Below are positions 25,572-34,133 of a stretch of 64,000 nucleotides of DNA, one piece after another. The translations under genes and the position numbers were made by a program. The notes under the pieces are model-generated. The model saw nothing but the letters and a program-made list of their open reading frames with translations, searched no databases and had not been told where the DNA came from. Positions within the stretch are counted from its first letter, which is position 1, and every line of letters begins with the position of its first letter. Location of the stretch: the NCBI GenBank assembly GCA_038231295.1, contig JBBRLP010000008.1, forward strand, positions 1-64,000, given 5' to 3'. The DNA comes from JANXLO01 sp038231295 (GTDB lineage Bacteria; Armatimonadota; Chthonomonadetes; Chthonomonadales; Chthonomonadaceae).

Positions 25572-25615
25572 AGCTTCCCCTTCGCTCTGTTTCTACAGGG
25601 CGGTGAATGGACGTT

Positions 25616-26179
25616 CTAGTCCGAATGAACGTCCGGCATCGTAACGAACGAGAATAGTCGTCGCTTACGCTCTTCAGACGGCGGATTCTCCAGCCGCGCT
25701 CTCACCACCGCAGAGAGTTCCTGCATCATTTCTGCGAATTCGGCCTCGCTCAGATAGAGAGGCGCTGTACGATAGCTCACGCCGTCCTTGAAGAGGTCGA
25801 AATTCTCCTGATGAACGTAGTTGTGAAACTGACTTAAGAGCATGGCGGTGAATGTCGTGAACATCCGTTCGTGTTCCCCTGGAGTGAGCGCCTGATACTC
25901 CTCCGGCGTCAACTGCGTCTGCTCCAGCGCAATCGCGTAGATGCGTTCGGTCGCGCCACGCATGGGCCGCTCTTCGACAAGCCGCATGATACCCGCCTTG
26001 ACCATAGCGCGAATATGGCGGTAGAGCGTTGCCGGTGGCACATCGGGCAGAAAGGCCGCGATCTGCTGTGTGGAAAGTTGGCGCGTCGCAATCGCCAGCA
26101 GTATCCGCAGACGAATCGGGTGTATCAGGTTATCCGCTTTTGCGTTCGTAGGCTTTCTCCAGGGAACGAACGGCTCCAA
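25616..26179 (-). CDS. ArsR-like winged-helix transcription regulator
   Basis: A 187-residue regulator. Residues about 16-80 form a winged helix (HPIRLRILLAIATRQLSTQQI, then ATLYRHIRAMVKAGIMRLVEER). A helical C-terminal domain follows that lacks metal-binding cysteines, like YdfH/PadR-type effector or dimer domains. It heads a three-gene unit with the SdpI-like and hydrolase genes and probably autoregulates. The start is taken as TTG 26179: the nearby ATG (26183) is out of frame, and the promoter at 26198-26226 places transcription start about 12 nt upstream, which leaves almost no leader. Confidence 0.8.
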   Translation of the reverse strand: MEPFVPWRKPTNAKADNLIHPIRLRILLAIATRQLSTQQIAAFLPDVPPATLYRHIRAMVKAGIMRLVEERPMRGATERIYAIALEQTQLTPEEYQALTPGEHERMFTTFTAMLLSQFHNYVHQENFDLFKDGVSYRTAPLYLSEAEFAEMMQELSAVVRARLENPPSEERKRRLFSFVTMPDVHSD

Positions 26180-26197
26180 CCATCGTTCTCAATAATG

Positions 26198-26226
26198 ATT
26201 ATATTCCCATTTTCGATAATTTTCAA
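26198..26226 (-). promoter_or_regulatory. Promoter for the HTH/SdpI/hydrolase unit
   Basis: On the minus strand TTGAAA (26221-26226) and TATAAT (26198-26203) have a 17-bp spacer that is AT-rich. Start would be near 26191. The AT-rich flank with ATAATGATTAT is a candidate operator for the regulator itself. Confidence 0.72.
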
Positions 26227-26277
26227 GGGCGGGAGGAAGATTCTTGAGGCGAGGAACTCCGTTTACCGGGAGAAGTC

Positions 26278-26437
26278 GCGACGGACTGAAGTCCCCGCTA
26301 TGTGACCTTCGGCCCAGTTTCCTTCGGAAACGCCTATGGTGTGAGGGCCACTCATCGCGCTCAATAACCTTGTCGCACCGTGTCTCGTCCGAAGGACGTT
26401 CCGGCGAAGCCGCGTAGCGAGGGTTGTCAACCTTTGC
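26278..26437. repeat. Dispersed hairpin-rich element, copy A
   Basis: About 160 bp of non-coding DNA filling most of the gap between the HTH and acyltransferase genes. The left end (GCGACGGACTGAAGTCCCCG and on to TTCGGAAACG, about 55 bp) is nearly identical to copy C at 54663. The right end (CGTCCGAAGGACG, then CCGGCGAAGCCGCGTAGCGA through GTCAACC, about 55 bp) is shared with copies B and C. The middle differs. GGACTGAAGTCC, GTTTCCTTCGGAAAC and CGTCCGAAGGACG each form a hairpin. The last 80 bp of the gap (26438-26519) contain nothing recognisable. Confidence 0.8.
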
Positions 26438-26519
26438 CCGATGTAGCTGTGTAGCGAGGGGTGATACGCTCCTGCCGCGAGGCAAGAAGAGAGGAGGAGG
26501 CAAACAGACAGGCAGCGGT

Positions 26520-27344
26520 CTATGCGTCCGCTTCTCTGCTGGCAGTCCGAACCGCGATGGGGAAGCCGATACGCTCATGCGCCTCTTCGGTGAGGTGGTG
26601 CATTCGGGATTCGAGTTCGAGGCGGGCCGCTTCCAGTTCGGCATCTCTGGCTTTGGAGGAGACGACAATCGGTTCGCCGATGACGATGACGCCTCTTGCG
26701 AACGGCCAGGGTATCTCGAACCGATCCCACTGATCGAGTTCAAAGCCGCCCGAGATCACCACGCCAAGTGGAACCAGCACAACATCGGCCTTCTTCGCCA
26801 GGAAGGTCGGGCCGGGCTTGGCGCGATAGATGGGGCCTTGTGGCCCGTCCGCCGCAATCACCGAACTGGTCCCGCCGCGCAGTATATCCACGAACTGCAT
26901 CACGCCCCGCGACTCGCTTTTGAACTGCGATGCATCCAGCACACGATAGCCCATGCGCTCGATGAACCGCAATGTCCACCAGCGAATCGTCTGTAGGAGT
27001 TTCTTATAGTTGGGGTCGCGGGCGTGGGAGGCATAGAGGCAGAGGCGTTCGTTGCGGAAGGCGGCCATCGGCAGAAGGCCCTGACCGTGCCAGATAACGA
27101 GCAGCGGATTGCGCCCTGCGCGTTTGACCTCCTGCAGCTTTTCCAGTCCGTAGATACGCACGTCCAGGGTACCCTCGAAAAACAGAAACGCCTCGACAAT
27201 CAGTGTCGTGGCAAGATAGAAACCCCATCCGCTGATACGGGCAATCAGACGCCGCAACGGCTCAGGCTGAACAGACACCGGTTCTGCCGGGGGAATCGGT
27301 GTCTTGTCGGCTGGTGAGGGGGTAGTGACATCCGTATCGGACAT
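26520..27344 (-). CDS. Lysophospholipid acyltransferase-like protein (DUF374)
   Basis: A 274-residue membrane-associated protein of the DUF374/LPLAT family, which transfers acyl chains to lipid A or lysolipid-like acceptors. Evidence: a hydrophobic helix at about 32-55, NPLLVIWHGQGLLPMAAF (in place of the classical H-x4-D motif, here WHGQGL), FIERMGYRVL, and AADGPQGPIYRAKPGPTFLAKKADV, which carries the DGP-x-GP signature of DUF374. ATG 27344 has GGAGG ten bases upstream; 66 further in-frame residues upstream overlap the histidine kinase gene and are not coding. It follows the kinase by 34 bp and may be in the same transcript. Confidence 0.82.
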   Translation of the reverse strand: MSDTDVTTPSPADKTPIPPAEPVSVQPEPLRRLIARISGWGFYLATTLIVEAFLFFEGTLDVRIYGLEKLQEVKRAGRNPLLVIWHGQGLLPMAAFRNERLCLYASHARDPNYKKLLQTIRWWTLRFIERMGYRVLDASQFKSESRGVMQFVDILRGGTSSVIAADGPQGPIYRAKPGPTFLAKKADVVLVPLGVVISGGFELDQWDRFEIPWPFARGVIVIGEPIVVSSKARDAELEAARLELESRMHHLTEEAHERIGFPIAVRTASREADA

Positions 27345-27378
27345 GATCTGTGGCCTCCGGGCGCAAAGAGGAGAAGCG

Positions 27379-28737
27379 TTAAAGAATGACGGCAGCGGTC
27401 TTGCGGACAGGGAGACGCACGATGAAGACACTGCCCTGTCCGGGGGCGCTCTGGCAGGAAATTTCGCCCTCATGCAGTTCAACGAGATGCTTGACCAGAT
27501 AGAGGCCGAGGCCCGTTCCGGGGATATTCCGAATATCTTCACGCTCCACGCGCTCGTACTGTCGGAAGAGGCGGGCGGCCTGATCTTCCGTCATGCCCAG
27601 CCCTTCGTCCTTCACCCTGAGGAGAATGTGGTCGCTGCCGTCTGCCTGTGCGGACAAGGTGACGGCTCCGCCATTGGGCGAGTATTTTATCGCGTTGCTG
27701 AGAAGATTGGACAGCACCTGATTGAGTTTGTCTTCATCGGCTTCCATCGTCGTGGGCAGATCGGAGGCGATGTCCAGTTCAAGACGATGAAGACGGGTGA
27801 AGAACTTGTAAAAACGGTGACGGCGCACGAGTTTTTCGAGCAAAGGCAGAATCTCGAATTCACGATAGGCGACGGAGAGCGGCCGGCCCGCTTCCAGGCG
27901 CGATACGTCAAGAAGTTCGTTTATCATATCGAGCAGGCGGTCAGAATCAGCCTCAATCGCCTCATAAAACTCCTCTTTGACCTCCTGCCCCAGAGTGTCC
28001 TCGGTGTCCTGCATCAGCGTCTGGACGTAGCCGCGAATCGTCGTCAGAGGGTTTCGGAGTTCATGCGCGACGAAGCCGATGAAATCCGATTTCAGGCGGC
28101 TGGCCTCTTCGACGGCGAGTCGCTGCGTCTCCTCCCGGTGTAGTTTGTCCTGGAGGCGCAGACGCTCCTCCAGTGAGAGTCGCAGATTGGCGTAGAGGCG
28201 GGCGTTTTCAATAGCGACGGCGGCCTGATTTGCAAAGGCGGAAAGCATCGAGAGATGATGTTCGGTAAAGAGTGCGGTGCGAATCCGATTATCTACGTAG
28301 ATGATGCCCTGGAGATGGCCCTGCGCGACGAGGGGAACACACAGGACGGAACGCAGGTTCGCGAACTGGACGCTCATGGCAGCCGCGAAGCGCGGGTCGT
28401 CCATGGCGTTGACCGAGACGACCGCCTCCCGCGTCGTCAGGACTTTCTGGACGATGGTTCGGCTGATCTCCGCCCGGTTGGTCTGGTCGCGCTCGGAGAG
28501 TGTGGCTTCGATGGCCTCGCGGTCAATGTTGCGGACGGCCTCCCCGACGAACTGCCCGGTCTCCATATCCACCAGCAGAATGAAGCCGCGCTCCGCGCCG
28601 ACAAACGCGATGACCTGCTCAATGGCCGTCTCCAGCACCTGATGCAGATCGAGGCTCGAATTGAGGAGATGGCCGAGTTGAAGCAGGGTCGCCAGATAGT
28701 CCTGCGGTTCCGGCGTGGCAGACGTCGCACCCGTCAT
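27379..28737 (-). CDS. GAF-domain sensor histidine kinase
   Basis: A 452-residue soluble kinase with no membrane segment. A GAF domain spans about 18-180 (VGAERGFILLVDMETG, RSVLCVPLVAQGHLQGIIYVDN). It is followed by a short coiled coil and a HisKA dimerisation helix with the phospho-accepting His225 in FVAHELRNPLTT. The HATPase domain contains LSNLLSNAIKYSPNGGAV (N box), DEGLGMT (G1) and GTGLGLYLVKHLVELH (G2). It probably senses a small cytoplasmic ligand or redox state. No response regulator gene is adjacent, so it is an orphan. ATG 28737 is preferred over a TTG at 28758. It lies 77 bp after a Ser/Thr kinase gene. Confidence 0.9.
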   Translation of the reverse strand: MTGATSATPEPQDYLATLLQLGHLLNSSLDLHQVLETAIEQVIAFVGAERGFILLVDMETGQFVGEAVRNIDREAIEATLSERDQTNRAEISRTIVQKVLTTREAVVSVNAMDDPRFAAAMSVQFANLRSVLCVPLVAQGHLQGIIYVDNRIRTALFTEHHLSMLSAFANQAAVAIENARLYANLRLSLEERLRLQDKLHREETQRLAVEEASRLKSDFIGFVAHELRNPLTTIRGYVQTLMQDTEDTLGQEVKEEFYEAIEADSDRLLDMINELLDVSRLEAGRPLSVAYREFEILPLLEKLVRRHRFYKFFTRLHRLELDIASDLPTTMEADEDKLNQVLSNLLSNAIKYSPNGGAVTLSAQADGSDHILLRVKDEGLGMTEDQAARLFRQYERVEREDIRNIPGTGLGLYLVKHLVELHEGEISCQSAPGQGSVFIVRLPVRKTAAVIL

Positions 28738-28814
28738 AGTGATTGCGTCCTTTGTCAATTGTTCTATCGTTAATGACGCGGTTCGCGTCGCTGGGGTTCC
28801 TTCTGCGCCGGGAT

Positions 28815-30812
28815 TTACTGCGGCTTGTTGCCCGCTGAAGGCGCGGTGGGAGGCGAGGACGGCGCGGCGGGCGGCATCAGGCGCAGGAAGCGCACAATCA
28901 CATCGTCCTGGCCGATCTCTTTGCCCTCTTCCTGCACATGATTCTGCTGGAGAGTTGTGACCACCTGATCGCGAAAGTCGTGCAGAAGAGCGAAACGACG
29001 GTCAATGGAGACATCCTGCGAGGTCTTGCGGGTCTGTCCTGGCAGGGTGAACGACGCGGGCAGACTGAGAAGCGGTTTTGGTGAGGAGAGCAGTAGCAGT
29101 TTGACCTCTCCTGTACTGGCGTCGTGCATAGGAAGGCTAACAGAGCTAAAAAGATTGCGCTTCGTCATCGCCGCCATGTGCATTTCGCCATTGCGGAGCA
29201 GAACGGCACGGTTTTTGCCTTCGTTCAGCAGATAGAAGTTTAGATAGCACTCCTGCGCGGTATGTAACTGCATCTGCATGGAACCGTCGGGCATTCGGAC
29301 GAGTGGCTTTGTGCGGAACTCGAACTTGTCGTGCGGATGCAGGGAAGCGAGCTGGGCAAGTGCTTCCGGCACTTTTTTCGGCAGCGGCATCAGGTCCGGG
29401 GGCAGTACTTTCGGAGCGGCCGTCACGGCAGAAGAACCGGAGGAAGGAGCCGCAAGGCTACTCTGCGCGGCCTTCGCTTCTGCTGCCTTGCGCTTCTGGG
29501 CTTCACTGGCGAGCAGTTTCTCCAGCCGCTCCACTTCGGAGCGCGTCTGTTCCTGCTGTTTCATCAGTTCGTCCAGTTTCGCCGTCTGGTGCTTCTGAGA
29601 CGACTCGATGGCTTTCTCTTCTTTCGGCAGTTCCGTAACGAGTACCGGTTTCTGCGCCAGAGCATTCGGCATCTGCACGAGACCGCCCTGCATTCCCCCC
29701 GCCACTGACTTGTAAGAGGTAGGGTTGGAGTGGTTTGCAGCGTTGCGGCGATAGGCAGGCAGCGCGAATAGCAGCGTCAATATGCCCACGCAGGCCAGGC
29801 CCCCGAACAGCGCAGGACGTAGAGGGACGCTTACACGCACGGGAATCCGCGAAGGCGTGATGACGGCCCGTGTTGTCTGCGTCAGGACGGGCGTAGGCGT
29901 CTCCCCGGAGGGATGGGCGGGGAGGGTGAGCGTGGGGGCGACCGCAGCGCGAGGCGCGGGGAGTGTCGAATCCGCCGTCGTTGCCAGCGTGGCTCTCTCT
30001 CCGGTGAGGGGAAGTTCCAGGGCCTCCCGCAGGGCCGTCGCCGAGTCAAAGCGGGCCGCAGGTTCTTTCTCCAGCAGGCACATGATCACGCTTTCGAGCT
30101 GTGGAGAGAGGTCTGGTACGCAGTTTCGCAGGGGCGGCGCGGGTTCGGTCAGCGTCTTGAGGAGCAGCGCCCCGGGATTGTCCGCATCGAACGGGGTTGT
30201 CCCGCACAGATACTCGTAGCACAGGACTCCGAGCGAGTAGAGATCGGAACGGAAGTCCGCCTTCTCGCCTTTCAACTGTTCCGGGGCCATGTAAGCCAGC
30301 GTCCCGGCAATCAGGCTGGCCTGGCTTTTCGAAGCGTCACTTAACAGCCGTGCCAGACCGAAGTCCATGAGTTTGACCGTGCCATCCTCGCAGACGAACA
30401 CGTTTTCCGGCTTGATGTCGCGGTGCAGCACGCCCTTTGCGTGTGCCGCTTCGAGAGCGCGGCACAATGGCAGGGCGACCTGAGAGAAGGGAGGACGGTC
30501 CGACTCCGTGATACAGTGGCGCAGGGAAGAGCCGCGCAGCAGCTCCATCACGATGAAGACCGTGGAGGTGTCCTCGTCTTCGGCAAGGTCAAAGACAGTG
30601 ACGATATTGGGATGCATGAGACCGGCGAGCGCCTGCGCCTCCTTGAGAAACTGCGACCGGGCAGACTCATGCTGCACAAGATGCGGTGCAATCACTTTGA
30701 GGGCAACCTCCCGCTTCAGCCGGGTGTCGTGCGCCCGGTAGACGATGCCCATGCCCCCGATGCCAATCTGGGCCTCAATCTTATAGCGGTCTGCGAGTGT
30801 CGTCCCGTTCAT
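28815..30812 (-). CDS. Membrane-anchored Ser/Thr protein kinase (PknB-type)
   Basis: A 665-residue protein. The kinase domain (about 10-270) has the glycine loop GIGGMGIVY, Lys39 in VALKVI, the catalytic H130-RDIKPEN, DFG at 150-152 and the APE motif near 176, all intact. A Pro/Thr-rich juxtamembrane region leads to one transmembrane helix (about 334-354). Outside, a coiled coil (about 405-455) is followed by a beta-rich domain (about 505-600; PDGSMQMQLHTAQECYLNFYLLNEG) that resembles DUF4384-type sensor domains. ATG 30812 has GAGGAAAGAAG upstream. It lies 82 bp after hemB, and the orphan histidine kinase follows, suggesting a signalling pair. Confidence 0.9.
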   Translation of the reverse strand: MNGTTLADRYKIEAQIGIGGMGIVYRAHDTRLKREVALKVIAPHLVQHESARSQFLKEAQALAGLMHPNIVTVFDLAEDEDTSTVFIVMELLRGSSLRHCITESDRPPFSQVALPLCRALEAAHAKGVLHRDIKPENVFVCEDGTVKLMDFGLARLLSDASKSQASLIAGTLAYMAPEQLKGEKADFRSDLYSLGVLCYEYLCGTTPFDADNPGALLLKTLTEPAPPLRNCVPDLSPQLESVIMCLLEKEPAARFDSATALREALELPLTGERATLATTADSTLPAPRAAVAPTLTLPAHPSGETPTPVLTQTTRAVITPSRIPVRVSVPLRPALFGGLACVGILTLLFALPAYRRNAANHSNPTSYKSVAGGMQGGLVQMPNALAQKPVLVTELPKEEKAIESSQKHQTAKLDELMKQQEQTRSEVERLEKLLASEAQKRKAAEAKAAQSSLAAPSSGSSAVTAAPKVLPPDLMPLPKKVPEALAQLASLHPHDKFEFRTKPLVRMPDGSMQMQLHTAQECYLNFYLLNEGKNRAVLLRNGEMHMAAMTKRNLFSSVSLPMHDASTGEVKLLLLSSPKPLLSLPASFTLPGQTRKTSQDVSIDRRFALLHDFRDQVVTTLQQNHVQEEGKEIGQDDVIVRFLRLMPPAAPSSPPTAPSAGNKPQ

Positions 30813-30894
30813 TCTTCTTTCCTCGTTCGCCCCATCTACAAGCATTTACGGCGCGGCGAGGACGCTTCGTTTCCGGCACGAACCGGGGCGCGGT

Positions 30895-31881
30895 TCAGCG
30901 GGCGGAACGATTCCAGCTCAGATAGTCCAGCGCGTGATAAGTCAGGATGATGTCGGCTCCGGCGCGTTTGAACGCTGTCAGCGTCTCCGTGACCACACGC
31001 GGCTCGTCAATCCAGCCGTTGCGGGCTGCCGCTTTGACCATACTGTATTCGCCGGAGACATTATAGATGGCGAGCGGCAGATCGAAGCGTTCGCGGGCAT
31101 CCCGCAGAATATCGAGATAGGCAAGGCCCGGCTTCACCATCAGAATGTCCGCGCCTTCGGCAACATCCAGTTCCATCTCCCGCATCGCTTCACGGCGGTT
31201 CGGCGGGTCCATCTGGTAGGCGCGGCGGTCACCGAATTGTGGAGCGCTGTCTGCTGCCTCGCGGAACGGGCCATAGAAGCCGCTCGCATATTTCGCGCTG
31301 TAGGCCATAATCGGCAGATGGGAGAAGTCGTTCGCATCCAGAGCCTCCCGGATCGCGCCGATACGACCGTCCATCATATCCGACGGGGCGATCACGTCGG
31401 CTCCTGCCTCAGCGTAACAGACGGCGGCCCGGCACAGAAGTTCAAGCGTCGGATCGTTGGCGACTTCGCCGTTCTGGATCACGCCGCAGTGTCCATGCGA
31501 GGTGTATTCGCACAGGCAGACGTCCGGCACGATCAACATACTCTCACCGATGACTCTGCGTACCGCCCGTATCGCCTGCGGTACGATTCCAGCCTCGGAA
31601 TAGCCTCCGCTGCCCACTTCGTCCTTCTCCGCCGGGATGCCGAAGAGCATGAGCGCGGGCAGCCCCAGCGCCGCCCACTCCTCCGCTTTTCGGCACAGAT
31701 CGTCTATGGTGTAGCGGAACACGCCCGGCATGGAGGAGATTTCGCGGCTTTCACTCTCCGCCGTCACGAAGATGGGATAGAGCAGGTCGTCCGCCGTAAC
31801 GTGGGTTTCGCGCACCATGCGCCGAATCACCTCGGTGCGCCGCAGCCTTCGCGGGCGATGAATCAGACTACGCATCGGCAT
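30895..31881 (-). CDS. hemB: Porphobilinogen synthase (delta-aminolevulinate dehydratase)
   Basis: A 328-residue enzyme that joins two 5-aminolevulinates to porphobilinogen. The metal site DVCLCEYTSHGHCG (Cys122, Cys124, Cys132) is the three-cysteine zinc type, not the Asp/Mg type. The Schiff-base lysines are in MAYSAKYAS and DILMVKPGLAYLD. The start overlaps the upstream cobA/hemD gene by 14 bp (ATG 31881) or 8 bp (ATG 31875). It is the last gene of the hemC-nadB-ung-cobA/hemD-hemB run; hemA/hemL were not seen nearby. Confidence 0.96.
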   Translation of the reverse strand: MPMRSLIHRPRRLRRTEVIRRMVRETHVTADDLLYPIFVTAESESREISSMPGVFRYTIDDLCRKAEEWAALGLPALMLFGIPAEKDEVGSGGYSEAGIVPQAIRAVRRVIGESMLIVPDVCLCEYTSHGHCGVIQNGEVANDPTLELLCRAAVCYAEAGADVIAPSDMMDGRIGAIREALDANDFSHLPIMAYSAKYASGFYGPFREAADSAPQFGDRRAYQMDPPNRREAMREMELDVAEGADILMVKPGLAYLDILRDARERFDLPLAIYNVSGEYSMVKAAARNGWIDEPRVVTETLTAFKRAGADIILTYHALDYLSWNRSAR

Positions 31882-33463
31882 CCCTCCAGAGATTTTCCAG
31901 CGCGGCCACCAGCCCTACAATCGTATGCTCCTCCGCGACGAGATCAACCGTCAGGCCGAGGTCACGGGCAGCATCGGCGGTCACCGGCCCGATGGCGACG
32001 ATTTTTGTCTTCCCAACGGTCTCCATAAGTGTTTCGGCGGACAGGGTGACGGCCTGCGCGAAGTTCTGCACGGTGGAGGCGGAGGTAAAGGTGATGGCGT
32101 CTATGCGGCCCTCGCGGAGCAGACGACGAATCTCTTCCGCGCTGTCCCCATCGAAAAGGGTCTCATAGACGGGAATGACATCCACGACCGCGCCGCGTTC
32201 GCGCATCTGGTCGGGAAGAAGTTCGCGGCCTTCGGCGGCGCGGGGGAACAGCAGGCGTGTGCCGGACACATCGGCCTCCGGCCACTGCGCGAGAACCGCC
32301 TCCGCGACGGCCTCCGTCGGCACGTAGTCGGCGCGAAGACCCAGATGCTGACGGATCGCTTCGGCGGTCGCCGGGCCGATGGCGGCGATTTTTGTGGTGT
32401 GGAACGCCCGCGCATCCAGACCGAGCGCGAACAGCCTCTCCGCCACGACCGGAACCGCGTTGATACTGGTGAAGAGCGCCCATCCGTATTCACTGAGGTG
32501 CGTGAGGGCGGCGTCCATCGCGGTAGTGTCCGCCAGCCGGGAGATGCGAATGACGGGAAACTCGACCGGCTCCGCGCCTCTGGAGCGCAGCAGTTCGGAA
32601 AGCCCGCTGGCCTGTTCTCGCGCCCGTGTGACCAGAATCCGCTTGCCGTAGAGCGGCTGTGCGGAGAGCGTATCGAACCACTGGAGGGCAGGGCGCAGGT
32701 TTACCACCTCTCCCACCACACAGACGGCAGGGGGTGTCAGTTTCGCCTTCCGCACCTCTTCGACAATCGTTGCCAGCGTTCCCGTCACGACGCGCTGCTG
32801 CGCCCACGTACCCCACTGCACCAGCGCGACGGGGGTTTCGGGCGTACGGCCCTGCTCCTGAAGCCGCGCCGAAATCTCCGGCAGCGCTTCGACGCCCATC
32901 AGGAAGACCAGCGTATCGGCGGCGTAGGCGATATGCGCCCAGTTGCGCCGTCCCTCCGCCTCGCCCGGAGCGCGAGTTCCCGACTCGCGGGCATCGTCGC
33001 GCTCATGCCCCGTGATAACGGCGAAGGAGGACGCGGCGTCCCGATGCGTGACGGGAATACCCGCGTAGGCGGGAGCGGCTATCGCAGAGGTCACGCCGGG
33101 AACGATCTGGAAGGGAACGCCTGCGGCGCGACACTCCTCCGCCTCCTCGCCCCCCCGCCCAAAGACGAACGGATCGCCACCCTTCAAGCGTGCGACGGAG
33201 CGGCCCTGCTGCGCTTTGGCGATGAGCAGCGCATTGATGTCCGGCTGACGCATGGCGTGCTGAGCGCTGGCCTTGCCGACATAAATCTTCTCGGCGTCCG
33301 CACGAACGTTGGTCAGCAGCAAGGGATGCGCGAGGCGGTCATAGACGACGACATCCGCCGTGCGAAGCAGTTCCATGCCGCGCACGGTGATGAGGCCAGG
33401 GTCGCCCGGCCCTGCGCCTATCAGATAGACGGTGCCGGGTTGGATGTGCGGAGCGAAAGTCAT
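31868..33463 (-). CDS. cobA-hemD: Uroporphyrinogen-III C-methyltransferase / uroporphyrinogen-III synthase fusion
   Basis: A 531-residue bifunctional protein. Residues about 8-260 are a SAM uroporphyrin-III methyltransferase: TVYLIGAGPGDPGLITVRG, VVYDRLAHPLLL, RLKGGDPFVFGRGGEEAE, VVTGTLATI, which makes precorrin-2 for siroheme or cobalamin. Residues about 275-525 are uroporphyrinogen-III synthase (KRILVTRAREQASGLSELL, WALFTSINAV, ITFTSASTVQNF), which closes the tetrapyrrole ring. CobA-HemD fusions are known in several phyla. ATG 33463 overlaps the ung stop by 4 bp, and the 3' end overlaps hemB, so translation is coupled. It supplies both heme and siroheme branches from hemC product. Confidence 0.94.
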   Translation of the reverse strand: MTFAPHIQPGTVYLIGAGPGDPGLITVRGMELLRTADVVVYDRLAHPLLLTNVRADAEKIYVGKASAQHAMRQPDINALLIAKAQQGRSVARLKGGDPFVFGRGGEEAEECRAAGVPFQIVPGVTSAIAAPAYAGIPVTHRDAASSFAVITGHERDDARESGTRAPGEAEGRRNWAHIAYAADTLVFLMGVEALPEISARLQEQGRTPETPVALVQWGTWAQQRVVTGTLATIVEEVRKAKLTPPAVCVVGEVVNLRPALQWFDTLSAQPLYGKRILVTRAREQASGLSELLRSRGAEPVEFPVIRISRLADTTAMDAALTHLSEYGWALFTSINAVPVVAERLFALGLDARAFHTTKIAAIGPATAEAIRQHLGLRADYVPTEAVAEAVLAQWPEADVSGTRLLFPRAAEGRELLPDQMRERGAVVDVIPVYETLFDGDSAEEIRRLLREGRIDAITFTSASTVQNFAQAVTLSAETLMETVGKTKIVAIGPVTADAARDLGLTVDLVAEEHTIVGLVAALENLWRDADA

Positions 33464-34131
33464 AGGTCGGGAATCTGCCAATCAATCGGGGATTTGCCTG
33501 CCGCTGTCAGGGCGCTGTTTATCTGAGAGAACGGCTTGCTGCCGAAAAATCCGCTGCGGGCGGACAGCGGGGAGGGATGCACGGACTGGACAACAATATG
33601 CCGGGAAGTATCAATCAGCGGCAGTTTCTTCTGCGCGTATCCTCCCCACAGCACGAACACGACCGGGGTCTCCTTCTCGTTGACCTTGCGGAGAATGGCG
33701 TCCGTGAACGTCTCCCAGCCTTTACCTTTGTGCGAGTTCGCCTGATGGGCGCGGACGGTCAGCACGGCATTGAGCATCAGGACGCCCTGCTTCGCCCAGG
33801 GAACCAGATAGCCGTTGTTCGGGATTTTCGTGCCGACATCGGATTTCAGCTCTTTGTAGATATTGACGAGCGAGGGAGGCGACGGAATTCCGGGTCGAAC
33901 CGAGAAGCAGAGGCCGTGCGCCTGTCCGGTATCGTGATACGGGTCCTGACCAAGCAGGAATACTTTTACGTCTTCGTAAGGCGTGTAGTTCAGCGCGTTG
34001 AAGACATCGCTTTCAGGCGGAAAGACCTCGTACTGAGCGCGTTCCGCCGCGACGAAATCACGCAGTTTCTGAAAATAGGGCTGTTCCGTCTCCGCATTAA
34101 TAAACGGCTGCCAGTTCGCAGGAATCTCCAT
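33460..34131 (-). CDS. ung: Uracil-DNA glycosylase, family 1
   Basis: A 223-residue base-excision repair enzyme that removes uracil from DNA. The water-activating motif VFLLGQDPYHDTGQAHGLCFSV (with catalytic Asp in GQDPYHD), PPSLVNIYKEL, GVLMLNAVLTVRAHQANSHKGKGWE and the minor-groove loop VQSVHPSPLSARSGF are complete, so the protein is a full-length active-type Ung. It sits 2 bp after nadB and overlaps cobA/hemD by 4 bp, an unusual place for a repair gene: inside a heme/NAD biosynthesis operon. No functional link to tetrapyrroles is known; co-transcription may simply be historical. Confidence 0.96.
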   Translation of the reverse strand: MEIPANWQPFINAETEQPYFQKLRDFVAAERAQYEVFPPESDVFNALNYTPYEDVKVFLLGQDPYHDTGQAHGLCFSVRPGIPSPPSLVNIYKELKSDVGTKIPNNGYLVPWAKQGVLMLNAVLTVRAHQANSHKGKGWETFTDAILRKVNEKETPVVFVLWGGYAQKKLPLIDTSRHIVVQSVHPSPLSARSGFFGSKPFSQINSALTAAGKSPIDWQIPDL

Positions 34132-34133
34132 CG

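Noticed and set aside
26189..26743. Small proteins read from the dispersed element (for example frames ending RRTEVPAM)
   Set aside because: The same peptides recur only because the DNA repeat recurs; no ribosome sites and frames run into neighbours.
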